Below, piece by piece: positions 1-9,031 of a stretch of 64,000 nucleotides of DNA. The first letter of the stretch is position 1; each line of letters opens with the position of its first letter. The DNA is from CBDBBY01 sp965203215 (lineage in GTDB: Bacteria > Pseudomonadota > Alphaproteobacteria > Rhodobacterales > Rhodobacteraceae). The DNA lies in NCBI GenBank assembly GCA_965203215.1, contig CBDBBY010000001.1, forward strand, positions 4,588,001 through 4,652,000, in the 5' to 3' direction. The notes under the pieces are model-generated. The model worked only from the letters and a program-made list of their open reading frames with translations, was not told the origin of the DNA and did no database searches. The position numbers and the translations under genes were made by a program.

Positions 1-357
1 GAGGTCGTGCTCGTCGTTTATGATCCTTCCATGCTCAACTACAGTGGGCTGCTCAAGGCATTCTGGGAAAATCACGATCCGACTCAGGGAATGCGCCAAG
101 GCAATGATGTCGGAACGCAATACAGGTCCGGGATTTACGTATTCGGCGAGGAGCAGCGCGCGAGGGCGCTGCAGTCCAAAGATGCTTATTCTCGAAGCGT
201 GAAGGCGGCCGGGCTTGGGCAGGTGGCTACGGAAGTCGCCGACGCGCCGGAGTTTTATTTCGCCGAGGATTATCACCAGCAATACTTGGCCAAGATTCCG
301 GGCGGATATTGCAACCTCCGCGGAACGGGAGTCGAATGTCCGGCGATTCAGGATTGA
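1..357 (+). CDS. msrA: Peptide-methionine (S)-S-oxide reductase MsrA, 3' part
   Basis: MsrA reduces the S-epimer of methionine sulfoxide in proteins, using thioredoxin. Only the C-terminal 118 residues or so are in the window; the frame is open from base 1, so the N-terminus with the catalytic GCFW cysteine lies upstream. Family hallmarks are clear: FWENHDPTQGMRQGNDVGTQ, then YRSGIY, and AEDYHQQYLAKIPGGYC near the end. The stop lies 19 bases inside the start region of prmA on the same strand, so the two genes overlap and are probably co-transcribed. The identification is firm; the full length cannot be judged. Confidence 0.95.
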   Translation, partial: EVVLVVYDPSMLNYSGLLKAFWENHDPTQGMRQGNDVGTQYRSGIYVFGEEQRARALQSKDAYSRSVKAAGLGQVATEVADAPEFYFAEDYHQQYLAKIPGGYCNLRGTGVECPAIQD

Positions 358-1250
358 GCTCCTCCGACGCGCCGCAAACATTTTCGGCAATCTCTGTTGC
401 GTCGTGCCGCGAGCGAGCTGAGGCGCTCGCGTCGGTGCTTGAGCGCATTGATCCGCAGCCGACCTGCATTGGAACGACGGAGATCGAAGACGGTTCCGGA
501 TGTTGGGAAGTCGGCGCTTATTTCGGTGCGATGCCGAACAACTCTGAACTTGCCCTCCTTTCGTCGGCATTCGGGACGACGGACTTTGCGGTCTCCGAGC
601 TCCCCGAAACAGACTGGGTATCGAAAGTTCAGCGTGATCTGAAAGCCGTCAGAGTTGGCCGGTTCTGGGTGTATGGAAGCCACCTTCGCGATGCTGTGCC
701 GGACGGCGTCATACCGCTGGAGATCCAATCCTCGATGGCATTCGGAACAGGGCACCACCCAACCACGGCCGGCTGCTTGTCGGTGCTTGATGATTTCGCG
801 CGAGAAGGACGAGAGTTTGTCGCGGTCGCGGATATCGGCTGCGGCACCGGAGTATTGGCAATGGCTGCGGCAAAGCTTTGGCCGGGCGCAATTGTGGCGA
901 CCGACATCGATCCCGTGGCGATTGAAGTTGCCGCGGCGAATTTCGCCGCCAATTCAATTTCAGGAAGAATAGAGCTTCACGCGGCGGCGGGCTTCCAGCA
1001 TCCTGTTCATCGCCGCGCCGGCCCGTATGATCTCGCGCTCGCAAACTTGCATAGGGATCCGCTGCTGGAACTCGTCGCCGAATTCAGTGAGTTCTTGCGT
1101 GAGGGCGGAACGGCGGTTTTGTCAGGTTTGCTTGAAACGCAAGCGCGCGATGTCGTCGATGCCTACCGGAGCCGAGGATTCAAGCTGATTGAATCAAAGG
1201 AAGGAAACGATTGGGCAACGGTCACATTTCGGAAAGGTCGTCTCGGATAG
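336..1250 (+). CDS. prmA: Ribosomal protein L11 methyltransferase PrmA
   Basis: PrmA is a cytoplasmic SAM-dependent enzyme that methylates ribosomal protein L11. The 304-residue product has an N-terminal substrate-binding part followed by a Rossmann methyltransferase domain. Visible motifs are FGTGHHPTT, the SAM-binding loop VADIGCGTGVLAMAAAKL, the acidic ATDIDPVA and an ALANLHRDPL motif that corresponds to the NLxxxPL catalytic motif. ATG 336 is preferred over a TTG at 309 because it gives a normal family length; it overlaps the msrA stop by about 20 bases. A perfect 22-base palindrome starts at the stop codon. Confidence 0.93.
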   Translation: MSGDSGLSSSDAPQTFSAISVASCRERAEALASVLERIDPQPTCIGTTEIEDGSGCWEVGAYFGAMPNNSELALLSSAFGTTDFAVSELPETDWVSKVQRDLKAVRVGRFWVYGSHLRDAVPDGVIPLEIQSSMAFGTGHHPTTAGCLSVLDDFAREGREFVAVADIGCGTGVLAMAAAKLWPGAIVATDIDPVAIEVAAANFAANSISGRIELHAAAGFQHPVHRRAGPYDLALANLHRDPLLELVAEFSEFLREGGTAVLSGLLETQARDVVDAYRSRGFKLIESKEGNDWATVTFRKGRLG

Positions 1251-1271
1251 GCGCGCGCAGCTGCGCGCGCC
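1250..1271. terminator. GC-rich palindrome after prmA, probable terminator
   Basis: A perfect 22-base palindrome (arms ggcgcgcgcag and ctgcgcgcgcc) begins at the last base of prmA and lies between two convergent genes. On the + strand it is followed by the T-rich stretch caagtttgttgttc. It can fold into a strong hairpin usable from either side, but the U tract is interrupted, so intrinsic termination is inferred. Confidence 0.5.
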
Positions 1272-1313
1272 CAAGTTTGTTGTTCAGGACTGCCGGCATG
1301 ATTTCACTTGCTT

Positions 1314-2153
1314 TCAGTCGCTCGCGATGACGTTCTGGCATTGCTCGCCAAGACCGTCGATGCCCAATCTTATCGTCTGCCCCGGCTTCAGGTAGACCTG
1401 CGGCTTCTGGCCCATTCCGACACCGGGCGGAGTGCCCGTCGGGATGATGTCTCCCGACTGCAAGGACATGAATTGCGAGATGTAACTTACAAGGAATGCC
1501 ACCCCGAAGATCATCGTGCTGGTCGAACCGTCCTGATAGCGGTGCCCGTCCACTTCAAGCCACATGCGGAGGTCGGAAGTGTTCGCAATCTCGTCCGCGG
1601 TCACAAGCCACGGGCCGATGGGCGCAAACGTGTCTGCGCTCTTGCCTTTGATCCATTGCCCGCACCGTTCCGCCTGGAACGAGCGTTCGGAGACGTCGTT
1701 GACAACGCAGTATCCGGCGACATGGTTCAGCGCGTCTTCTTCGCTGACATATTTCGCTTCCTTGCCGATCACGATGCCGAGTTCGACTTCCCAGTCTGTT
1801 TTTTTGGAGCCTCTAGGAAGCACCACGTTGTCATACGGACCGACGATTGCCGAAGTCGCTTTGCCGAACAGAATCGGTTCTTTCGGCGGGGTCTGGCCGG
1901 TTTCAGCTGCGTGATCGGAGTAATTCAGGCCGACGCAGATCACTTTTCCGACCGAGCCGACGCAAGGACCGGTTCGGGGAGATCCTTCAACGACGTCAAG
2001 GCTTTCGATGTCGAGGCCGTTCGCCCACGACAGATCGGCCAACGCGTCTCCAGCAATGTCGTCGATCTTGCCGGAAAGATCGCGGACACGACCGGCGGCG
2101 TCGAGGACAGCGGGCTTTTCTTCGCCCGGATGTCCGATTCGCAAAAATTTCAT
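1314..2153 (-). CDS. Fumarylacetoacetate hydrolase (FAH) family protein
   Basis: The 279-residue protein belongs to the FAH superfamily, metal-dependent C-C hydrolases, lyases and isomerases acting on 2-keto or diketo acids in catabolism of aromatics, sugar acids and ureidoglycolate. Seen in the sequence: a short N-terminal domain, then VICVGLNYSDHAAETG, FGKATSAIVGP, the metal-binding WEVELGIVIGKEAK, VVNDVSERSFQ, and PTGTPPGVGMGQKP near the C-terminus. This arrangement matches the group annotated as ureidoglycolate lyase or 2,4-diketo-3-deoxy-L-fuconate hydrolase; sequence alone does not settle the substrate. ATG 2153 is preceded by a good AAGGAG. The gene converges on prmA and diverges from glpD. 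Confidence 0.88.
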   Translation of the reverse strand: MKFLRIGHPGEEKPAVLDAAGRVRDLSGKIDDIAGDALADLSWANGLDIESLDVVEGSPRTGPCVGSVGKVICVGLNYSDHAAETGQTPPKEPILFGKATSAIVGPYDNVVLPRGSKKTDWEVELGIVIGKEAKYVSEEDALNHVAGYCVVNDVSERSFQAERCGQWIKGKSADTFAPIGPWLVTADEIANTSDLRMWLEVDGHRYQDGSTSTMIFGVAFLVSYISQFMSLQSGDIIPTGTPPGVGMGQKPQVYLKPGQTIRLGIDGLGEQCQNVIASD

Positions 2154-2366
2154 AACGTCTCCTTGATTTTTTGACTGATACGCTTAACCACAGCTATAAG
2201 GATCGCCGAAAGCCAGAATCTGGTTGCGACGGCTTCCCCCAAACGCTTGCGGAACCCGCTGGCTGATCCCGGCGCGTCGCGATGGCCGCGGTGATTCCGG
2301 ATGTCTTCGGCAGCCGAATTAGCTACTCGCGGCAGGGTGCGCAACCAGATGTACGGGAAGTTCTGA

Positions 2367-3920
2367 ATGAATATCGAAGCAGGTCATGACCAAGGGGGCT
2401 TGAGCGGCGTTTTCGACATTCTGGTCGTGGGCGGCGGCATCAACGGAGCCGGAATCGCGCGCGATGCGGCTTGGCGAGGACTGAAGGTTGCGCTTTGCGA
2501 AAAGAACGATTTGGCGCAGGGCACGTCGTCCAAATCCACGAAATTCATACATGGCGGATTGCGCTATCTTGAGAACTACGAATTCGGGCTCGTCCGAAAA
2601 TCCTTGATTGAAAGGAAAATTCTATTCGAGATCGCGCCGCACCTTGCCCGTCCGCTGCGCCTCGTTCTAATTCATAGTCCCGACATGCGCCCGTGGTGGC
2701 TCATCAGGTTGGGCTTGCTCCTTTACGACACTCTCGGCGGACGGCAGCCGACGCCGCGGGCGAATTCGATTGATTTGTCCAGCGCCCCCGAGGGCAAGCC
2801 GTTGAGGCCGGGATTCAAACGCGGCCTTTCTTACTGGGATCTTTGGTGCGACGACTCGCGGCTGGTTGTCGCCAACGCGCTGGACGCGCGTTCGAAAGGC
2901 GGCGAAATTCTGGTCCGCAACGAAATGGTTGCGGCGCACAAGGAGGACGGTCTTTGGAAGGCAACTTTGCGCTCCGGCGTCACGGGCGAATCCCGGGTGC
3001 TGAGCGCGCGAGCAATCGTGAATGCGGCGGGGCCATGGGTGGAATCCGTTGTCGGAAAAATGGAAGGAGTCGCTGCGAAACGGCATATCAGGCTTGTAAA
3101 AGGCAGCCATGTCGTAATTCGAAAATGGTGGGACGGCGATTTTGGCTACGTCCTTCAGGCGGCGGACAAAAGGATTGTTTTCGTCTATCCTTATTTGGAC
3201 GAATTCGCGTTGGTAGGAACTACCGATGTCGAATTCGAAGGCCCGCCGGAAGATGCTGCGATTTCCGAAGAGGAAATCGATTATCTGATCGGGATTATCA
3301 ACAAATATTTCACAGCGGAATTCTCGAGTTCTTCAGTGGCGGACGCATTTGCCGGAGTGCGTCCGCTATTCGAGGATCAGGCTGAAAGCGCTTCGAAGAC
3401 CACTCGGGATTATTCCCTTGAAATGGACCAAGGCGCATGCCCCGCGGTGACGGTGTACGGCGGAAAGCTGACGACGTACAGGAAACTCGCGGAAGATGTC
3501 ATGAAGATGCTCAAGGGGCATTTTCCGCAGATGTCTTCGTCTTGGACTGCCGGCGAGCCCCTGCCCGGGGGTGACATGATGGATTCCGATTTTGAGGCGT
3601 GGGCAAACGAATTCAAGCTCCGGCGACCATGGCTTTCCGATGCCCTGGCGGATCATTACGCTCGGACCTACGGCACTTCCGCTTTCAAGATTCTTGAAGG
3701 AATTCATTCAATCGAGGAGCTTGGTCGCCAATTTGGCGATCTCCTGTTCGAGAAAGAGGCGCGCTGGCTGATCGAAAACGAGTGGGCTCGCAGTTCGGAA
3801 GATATTCTGGAACGACGAACGAAACATTCCTACCATCTCACAGATCAGCAGAGGTCGGAATTCGATGATTGGCTGGAAAGCGTTATGGCGAAGTACGAGC
3901 AACACGAACATGAGCAATAG
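2367..3920 (+). CDS. glpD: Glycerol-3-phosphate dehydrogenase, FAD-dependent
   Basis: GlpD oxidises sn-glycerol-3-phosphate to dihydroxyacetone phosphate at the inner membrane and passes electrons to quinone. The 517-residue product has the FAD dinucleotide-binding motif GGGINGAG at about residues 22-29, the signature KSTKFIHGGLRYLE, and RLVKGSHVVI plus GTTDVEFEGPPEDA further on. The C-terminal domain (from about residue 395) is the usual helical cap. The length is normal. The start ATG 2367 follows GGGAAG at suitable spacing. No glycerol kinase, facilitator or regulator is adjacent, so it appears as a stand-alone gene here. Confidence 0.94.
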   Translation: MNIEAGHDQGGLSGVFDILVVGGGINGAGIARDAAWRGLKVALCEKNDLAQGTSSKSTKFIHGGLRYLENYEFGLVRKSLIERKILFEIAPHLARPLRLVLIHSPDMRPWWLIRLGLLLYDTLGGRQPTPRANSIDLSSAPEGKPLRPGFKRGLSYWDLWCDDSRLVVANALDARSKGGEILVRNEMVAAHKEDGLWKATLRSGVTGESRVLSARAIVNAAGPWVESVVGKMEGVAAKRHIRLVKGSHVVIRKWWDGDFGYVLQAADKRIVFVYPYLDEFALVGTTDVEFEGPPEDAAISEEEIDYLIGIINKYFTAEFSSSSVADAFAGVRPLFEDQAESASKTTRDYSLEMDQGACPAVTVYGGKLTTYRKLAEDVMKMLKGHFPQMSSSWTAGEPLPGGDMMDSDFEAWANEFKLRRPWLSDALADHYARTYGTSAFKILEGIHSIEELGRQFGDLLFEKEARWLIENEWARSSEDILERRTKHSYHLTDQQRSEFDDWLESVMAKYEQHEHEQ

Positions 3921-4051
3921 TCTTGCCACCCCTTTTCATGGTCTGACTGTCGAATGGCGCTGTTCCCGGCGCTGTTTGCGGCGGAAGGAGGCGGCAGGCC
4001 CGCATTTCAGGCTGGTTTGAATTCGTCCTCGGTCGGATCTGTCGAGTATCT

Positions 4052-5383
4052 TCAATTCAGCGGCCGCGGCCGGGCGCTTTCATCAGCGCGTCGCTCGCGT
4101 CCCCACCAAGTATTTTCAAGCGGTCGACCACCCGCGAAATATTTCTTTCCGATTTCCTCTTCGATCCTAAGGCATTCGTTCCATTTGGCCGTGCGCTCGG
4201 AGCGGGCGAAACTCCCGACCTTTAGCTGGCCGACGTTCCAGCCGGAAGCCAAATGGGACACGATCGCGTCCTCGGTTTCGCCGGAACGCGCGGAGACGAT
4301 GCCTCGCCAGCCGGCGTTCTCAGCCGCTTCAAGCGCTGCGATGGTTTCGGAAACCGTCCCGACTTGATTGACCTTCAGCAACGCGGCATTGCATGCGCCG
4401 ATGCTCGCGGCCTTTCGAATCAAACGCTCGTTCGTAACCAGAAAGTCGTCGCCGACAATTTGCACGCTTTCGCCGAATTGCTTGGTGAATGCCTGCATTC
4501 CGATCTCGTCATCCTCAGCAAGCGGATCCTCGACCGAGATGATTGGATAGGATTTGACCCAGTCGCCCAAAAGATCAATCATCCCGTCGCTGCCCAATTC
4601 CAATCCATCCAGCGCGAGCTTGTATCTGCCGCCGCTGCCGAACTCGGACGCGGCGACGTCCAGAGAGATTACGACGTTCTTTCCCGGCTTCTCGCCGGCT
4701 TTTTCGATCGCAAGTACGAGCGTATCCAACGCGTCCGCATTGCTTTTGAAGTCCGGCCACCAGCCGCCCTCGTCCGCGACGCCGGCTGCACGGCCCCTTT
4801 CGAGCATGATCGATCCGGCTGCATGGTAGATTTCCGCTGTCAATTCGAGGCATTCGTCAAACGATGCGGCTCCCGGAACCATCACCATGAAGTCTTGGAT
4901 ATCGACGCGGCGGCCGGCATGCGACCCTCCGCCGAAGATCTGAATTTCCGGGAGGGGCACCGACGGCTTCCGCCCGGCATGCATCGCCGCCCGCCGCCAG
5001 ACCGGAACCTCCAACGCCGATGCGCAAGCATCAAAGACTGCAAGCGAAACCGCAGTGATTGCGTTTCCGCCCAAGTGCGATTTGTTGGACGTGCCGTCCA
5101 GCTCGATCAAGGCGGCGTCGACGGCCGCTTGATCCGTTGCGTCCATTCCGGCAAGCCGAGGCGCGATTTTTTCTTTGACAGACCTGATTGCCCTTTGCAC
5201 GTCAAAGCCGAGCAGCTTGTTGCCGCCATCACGAAGCTCGACCGCCTCGCGCGAGCCGCGGGATGCGCCGGCGGGAGCGGCGGCTCTGCCCGATTTGCCT
5301 CCTTCAAGGCGAATGATCGCTTCCAAAGTGGGACGGCCCCTCGAGTCCCAAATCCTGCGCGCTGCGGCGTCCTTGATTTTCAT
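4052..5383 (-). CDS. Enolase paralogue with altered active site
   Basis: This 443-residue protein aligns over its full length with enolase (2-phosphoglycerate to PEP). It keeps the metal ligands Asp242, Glu285 and Asp312, the catalytic Lys337, Lys388, Glu205 and the GGGSHAG histidine His155. Two catalytic positions differ. The glutamate of the QEFM motif (yeast Glu168) is Asp164 in IQDFMVM, and the histidine of SHRSGETED (yeast His373) is Ala365 in VSARSGETED. The mobile loop SGAST reads AGASR. These changes argue against ordinary glycolytic enolase and for a relative with another substrate. ATG 5383 begins the MKIKD motif; an upstream in-frame start would add 17 unlikely residues. It precedes nothing downstream in its direction and follows the kinase-like gene. 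Confidence 0.85.
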   Translation of the reverse strand: MKIKDAAARRIWDSRGRPTLEAIIRLEGGKSGRAAAPAGASRGSREAVELRDGGNKLLGFDVQRAIRSVKEKIAPRLAGMDATDQAAVDAALIELDGTSNKSHLGGNAITAVSLAVFDACASALEVPVWRRAAMHAGRKPSVPLPEIQIFGGGSHAGRRVDIQDFMVMVPGAASFDECLELTAEIYHAAGSIMLERGRAAGVADEGGWWPDFKSNADALDTLVLAIEKAGEKPGKNVVISLDVAASEFGSGGRYKLALDGLELGSDGMIDLLGDWVKSYPIISVEDPLAEDDEIGMQAFTKQFGESVQIVGDDFLVTNERLIRKAASIGACNAALLKVNQVGTVSETIAALEAAENAGWRGIVSARSGETEDAIVSHLASGWNVGQLKVGSFARSERTAKWNECLRIEEEIGKKYFAGGRPLENTWWGRERRADESARPRPLN

Positions 5384-5499
5384 TTGATTCTGAATTCCCC
5401 GACAAACTGCCATTCGTTGAACAAGCCAGAGCATTGTCGCTCAAGCAAGAAGGAATCGTTCGTGTTCGGCAGCGTTGCGACGCGGCGCTTCTTGCCTGA

Positions 5500-6513
5500 T
5501 CAATCCGAAACGCAACTTGGGTGAGCGCGTTCGAGAAACTCCGATATGCATTGCGGCGGATTGATCAAGAGCGTCTCCGCAGCATGCAATGCTTTTTGCA
5601 TCTCGCTTTTTGACAGATACTCGACCGGGGACTTGCCGTGTACCCTCGCAAGCATCAACGCCGGAAGCAGTTCGGAGATCCGCAGCTCCAAGTCGCGGCT
5701 GTCTTCCCAGTCAACAAAACCGCGATACACCCGCCAAACCATTGCGGATGACTCGATAAGTTTCACCTTCAGTTGCGGAAGGTGAATCGCTTTCAGCGTC
5801 AGATGATTGAGAAGAAACGCTACATCGAAGGCAGGATCGCCGACGGTCGCGCATTCCGCGTCCAGCAGTATCGGCCCGCCGTCGCGGAGCAGAATGTTTT
5901 TCGGGCTGGCATCACCATGAATCAGGATGGAGGACTTCCCGCTCAATAATTTCTTGGCCAGCCTGAGCAGGGTTCGGGCCAATGGCGGATGGCGGTCGGC
6001 TGCAGCAACCAAATAGGGATCGACGCGCAACTGTCGGAAGTCCTCGAGATTCTGGAACTTCGTCGAATCGAAACTTTCGGCAGCGGACGCAGCATGGATC
6101 CTTCCGAGCAACTCAGCGACGGCCGTCGCATCCTCCTTTCGAAAGATTCCTGCCAGAATTTCGTTTTTCCATTGGGTTGAGCTCGCGGGGCCGAAATATT
6201 CCATCGCGAAGCCGTTCAGGCTCTCGGAGCGCCCCAATACCGCCGGCACTGATCCCGGGACGACTTTAGCAGCGAATTCCAGCCAGTCGTATTCGGCCTT
6301 GTTTCGTTCGACAGGTGCGCGCCAATCCTGTTTGACGCGAAGCTGCCCGAGCGCAAACTTTACGCAAATCTTGCAGGAGCCAAGATCGACGGCTGCGATT
6401 TCAGAGGAGACGCCGCCTCCAAGTGTTTCGATTGACCTGACTGCATCGCTGTCGCAAATGCCCAACTCGGCGATAAGCGCACGGCATTTTGCATTGAATG
6501 CCTCAATGTTCAT
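5500..6513 (-). CDS. Aminoglycoside phosphotransferase (APH)-fold kinase family protein
   Basis: The 337-residue protein has the APH/choline kinase fold. Motifs are the catalytic loop ILIHGDASPKNILL (Brenner motif HGDxxxxN) and the metal-binding LLDAECATVGDPAFDVAFLLN (the usual IDWE/DPxxD region, with AEC in place of DWE). The N-terminal lobe contains KICVKFAL with the ATP-binding lysine. Such proteins phosphorylate hydroxylated small molecules; the substrate is not identifiable. It is on the same strand as the enolase paralogue, 116 bases upstream of it, and the two may form an operon handling a phosphorylated metabolite. ATG 6513 (MNIEAF) is preferred over 6582. Confidence 0.8.
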   Translation of the reverse strand: MNIEAFNAKCRALIAELGICDSDAVRSIETLGGGVSSEIAAVDLGSCKICVKFALGQLRVKQDWRAPVERNKAEYDWLEFAAKVVPGSVPAVLGRSESLNGFAMEYFGPASSTQWKNEILAGIFRKEDATAVAELLGRIHAASAAESFDSTKFQNLEDFRQLRVDPYLVAAADRHPPLARTLLRLAKKLLSGKSSILIHGDASPKNILLRDGGPILLDAECATVGDPAFDVAFLLNHLTLKAIHLPQLKVKLIESSAMVWRVYRGFVDWEDSRDLELRISELLPALMLARVHGKSPVEYLSKSEMQKALHAAETLLINPPQCISEFLERAHPSCVSD

Positions 6514-6693
6514 CCGACTCGCGAGATCCCCGATAGCGTCGCTTCTTCCACGAAACCGAAGCGCCCGAGAACAGTGCGCCATGAGTCATCGGGAAATTTG
6601 CGCATGGTCTGCGGCAGCGCAGAAGTGGCTGTCTCGCCGAAGGAATTTAGTGGCGAAGTTGCTGATCGCTGACCAGTCGATGTCAATGCTGAA

Positions 6694-7134
6694 TTACTTT
6701 AGGACCCCGGGCCAATTGGCGTCGCCGCGAGCGATATTGCCTGGAATGTCTCCGCTCCACTGACGCCGGACTCCAAGGCTGTAGTTCAGGTAAAGTTTCC
6801 CGTCGTATATCGACCATGCGTCCGGATCGATCCGGGCCGTGTAGTTTCGCGATACTGCCCAAGCGCAATAACCGCCATACTGCGGCGCGTACATTTCAGG
6901 GTTTTCTGCGAATAAGTCGCGGTTCTCGGCATTCTTGAACCGCCAGGTCGCGCCGTTCCATTCGAATGTAAACTCGTCCGAGCCTCTTACGGGCCTGCGT
7001 TCCGTGAAATATGCGACCGGATCATAACCGCGGATCGCCGCGCCCCGCGCGGAATAGACCGGCGGCTTCGCTGCCAGCGCGGGAGTGCATATTGCAGCGA
7101 TGGACGCCGCGACGAACAATCTTCGTGTGAGCAT
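6694..7134 (-). CDS. Secreted YHS-domain protein
   Basis: The 146-residue protein begins with an arginine-containing signal peptide (MLTRRLFVAASIAAICTPALAA) and is therefore probably periplasmic. The mature part carries a YHS-type domain: RGYDPVAYF, the FEWNGATWRFKNAENRDLFAENPEMYAPQYGGYCAWAV core, and a C-terminal tail with NYSLGVRRQW. YHS domains are associated with metal-binding proteins, but no specific function can be assigned. ATG 7134 places the arginines immediately ahead of the hydrophobic core; the alternative at 7146 adds four residues. Confidence 0.82.
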   Translation of the reverse strand: MLTRRLFVAASIAAICTPALAAKPPVYSARGAAIRGYDPVAYFTERRPVRGSDEFTFEWNGATWRFKNAENRDLFAENPEMYAPQYGGYCAWAVSRNYTARIDPDAWSIYDGKLYLNYSLGVRRQWSGDIPGNIARGDANWPGVLK

Positions 7135-7337
7135 GTTGCACCTCATTCATTTGGTCGAGCGCCCAATATTATCAATTGCACTGAAGGACTCCAGTCTTGA
7201 GCTCGAATGCACTCCTTTGTGAACCGTCCAACAGTTTGAACTGACGAAGCGGAGCGATGACGGCATCCGCTGTTTGACCAATGCGGGTTCACAAAAATGC
7301 AGCGCGTAAAAGGGGTCGTCATCCAAGGCATTCGACC

Positions 7338-7859
7338 TCAAGCTCGGCTTCGTGCCAATTCCGTTGCATGCATTGGAGCGGTGTTCTCATTCTCTTTTGT
7401 GGACTTTGTCCCGGAACGTGCTGCGAGATCGGCTCTGCGCAACCTGTTTTTCTTGGCAAATTCGCGAATTTTGCGCTCCGAAACCACGGCATGCTCGATG
7501 GGCCGGGCGATATCGTCGACATCGCCGACGAGCCAGCCTGTGTCCGGCCATGTCGGCTTGGCCGGCGGCGGAGGGATGCGGACAGCGATGGCTTGCTCGA
7601 TAGGTTCGGCGGATCCGACAGGCGTTCTGCCGAGCCGGGTTTTGGCGTCGTACTCGACCGAGGACGCCGGCTCGTACTCGGTTTCGATCGCGACGGGCTG
7701 GGTGTCGGGCCTTTGGACGAGCAAGTCCGGCCGGAGCCGGGGCGAGTCGGCAAACACGCCGCTCTGCTCGACGCGGAGATGGTCCCGCCACAGCGGATGC
7801 TTGCCGCGGAGGACTTCGGCGAACAAACTGTTGAATGCGACTTCGCCGGTGCGCGGCAT
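7338..7859 (-). CDS. Hypothetical protein, probably truncated
   Basis: An open frame of 173 residues whose first 100 look like a real protein: MPRTGEVAFNSLFAEVLRG, a SPRLRPDLLV...VAIETEYE stretch and EPIEQAIAVRIP. The D...ExEY pattern faintly recalls the core of a PD-(D/E)xK nuclease fold, but this is only a suggestion. The last third is basic and low in hydrophobic pattern, as if the frame had run into unrelated sequence. The surrounding 7.14-8.38 kb carries no other gene, which fits the decayed 5' piece of a longer gene. I do not recognise the family. Confidence 0.4.
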   Translation of the reverse strand: MPRTGEVAFNSLFAEVLRGKHPLWRDHLRVEQSGVFADSPRLRPDLLVQRPDTQPVAIETEYEPASSVEYDAKTRLGRTPVGSAEPIEQAIAVRIPPPPAKPTWPDTGWLVGDVDDIARPIEHAVVSERKIREFAKKNRLRRADLAARSGTKSTKENENTAPMHATELARSRA

Positions 7860-8314
7860 GTCGATTGTGCCGGTAGAATCATTGTTGCCGGCCGAGCGGT
7901 CACGCAACGAACGCCGTAGGCTCGCGCATGAGCCCGACGGCCATCCGACTGCATTCGCGCATGGCTCATGCCCATCCCCTTGAGAAACCGCTGCAAATTC
8001 GACGGAAAGCGCGTAGCCGCAATCGATGGATGTTCCCTCTCCGCTTCAAATTCCCGATGAACCCGCTGCCTGATGCTGCGGACATTTCCGCTGGAACGAT
8101 GCCCGGAGTTCGAAGGCGCCGTACTTTCCGGGTTTCGGGGCCGTGACCGCCGCGAAGGTTCAGGAGTGGCGAGCGGAGATATCGTCCAGGGCAATGGTCG
8201 AGAGGTCGGCGGGAGTTTTGTGCCGATGACTCCGCAAAATTATCAGCGTCTTTTGCTGTAGCGATGCCGCCAAGGATCTGCGCTTGAGGATTTCTGCGCG
8301 ATTGGCTGTCGCTC
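7860..8314. other. Gene-poor stretch with possible coding relics
   Basis: No frame here has a convincing domain. On the - strand the segment around 7960-8130 reads as a basic, coding-like fragment (RQRVHREFEAEREHPSIAATRFPSNL), but without start, conserved motif or end. It is probably degraded DNA linked to the truncated protein beside it. Confidence 0.3.
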
Positions 8315-8347
8315 AAAAAAAGAACAGCGGCCCGAAGGCCGCTGTTC
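8315..8347 (-). terminator. Intrinsic terminator of the DUF1127 gene
   Basis: An 11-bp stem (gaacagcggcc / ggccgctgttc) with a cgaa tetraloop is followed, on the - strand, by seven U residues. It lies 32 bases beyond the stop of the DUF1127 gene. This is a textbook intrinsic terminator. Confidence 0.9.
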
Positions 8348-8379
8348 CCGGAGGACATCGTAATGAAAAGTGTCTCGTG

Positions 8380-8601
8380 TCAGCGCCCGCGGGCAATCTT
8401 GAACGTCAATTCGTCGATATCGCCGCGGGTCAAACCGATGTCGTCAAGCTCGTGATCGCTGAGCCTCGAAAGCGCATTGTGCGTTCTGCGATTTTTTTCC
8501 CACAAAATCACGGAACTGACAGTTGACTTTACATAGCTCACCGCCTGCGAAGCGACCGACTCGAAGCTTCCAAACTTGGGTGCGGAAACAATAGCGGACA
8601 T
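8380..8601 (-). CDS. DUF1127 (YjiS-like) small protein
   Basis: A 73-residue protein ending in the DUF1127 domain: WEKNRRTHNALSRLSDHELDDIGLTRGDIDELTFKIARGR. Arginine-rich DUF1127 proteins are common in alphaproteobacteria, and some have been linked to RNA turnover and to phosphate or stress responses; no role is shown here. The start is supported by AAAGGAAT before ATG, and a strong intrinsic terminator follows, so the gene looks like an independent single-gene transcription unit. Confidence 0.9.
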   Translation of the reverse strand: MSAIVSAPKFGSFESVASQAVSYVKSTVSSVILWEKNRRTHNALSRLSDHELDDIGLTRGDIDELTFKIARGR

Positions 8602-9031
8602 GGTTCATTCCTTTCGTGAGTGATGTGGAACATCTTTGAGAACGAGATATATGTTCGAGTTCCGGCTGAACAATTGCTAATTCCGCAATTCCGCGTTGCG
8701 TTTTTCGAATGCCTTGGGAACAAATTCGACACATTCGGAGCTGTTCCCGCCGCTTTCTGTCTGTCTGCGTGCAATTCATCGACGATTCATTCAGTTTCGG
8801 CAGTGTCTGGTGTCGAAACGATTTTGCCGGACAAAGTTTTGCGCGCACGGCACGGGCCCTTTTCAAGCAATTGGATGGCGGCGTTCAGATCGTTCAAGCC
8901 GCACTTCGAAGGCCGGGAAGCACTTCTGATGGACATGTGCGCCAATTGCCGACATAACGGCGCAAGTAGAGGCAGCAGCTTGCTGAACTTGGTTCGGCTG
9001 CCTCCGTACACTGCCGCGAGATGAGGCTGCG
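8602..9031. other. Intergenic region between DUF1127 gene and ruvC
   Basis: About 430 bases without a recognisable gene. It must contain the promoter of the divergent DUF1127 gene and probably that of the ruv operon. Short open frames on the + strand (8709-8957) show no family motif. The yebC gene often found before ruvC is not visible. Confidence 0.5.
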
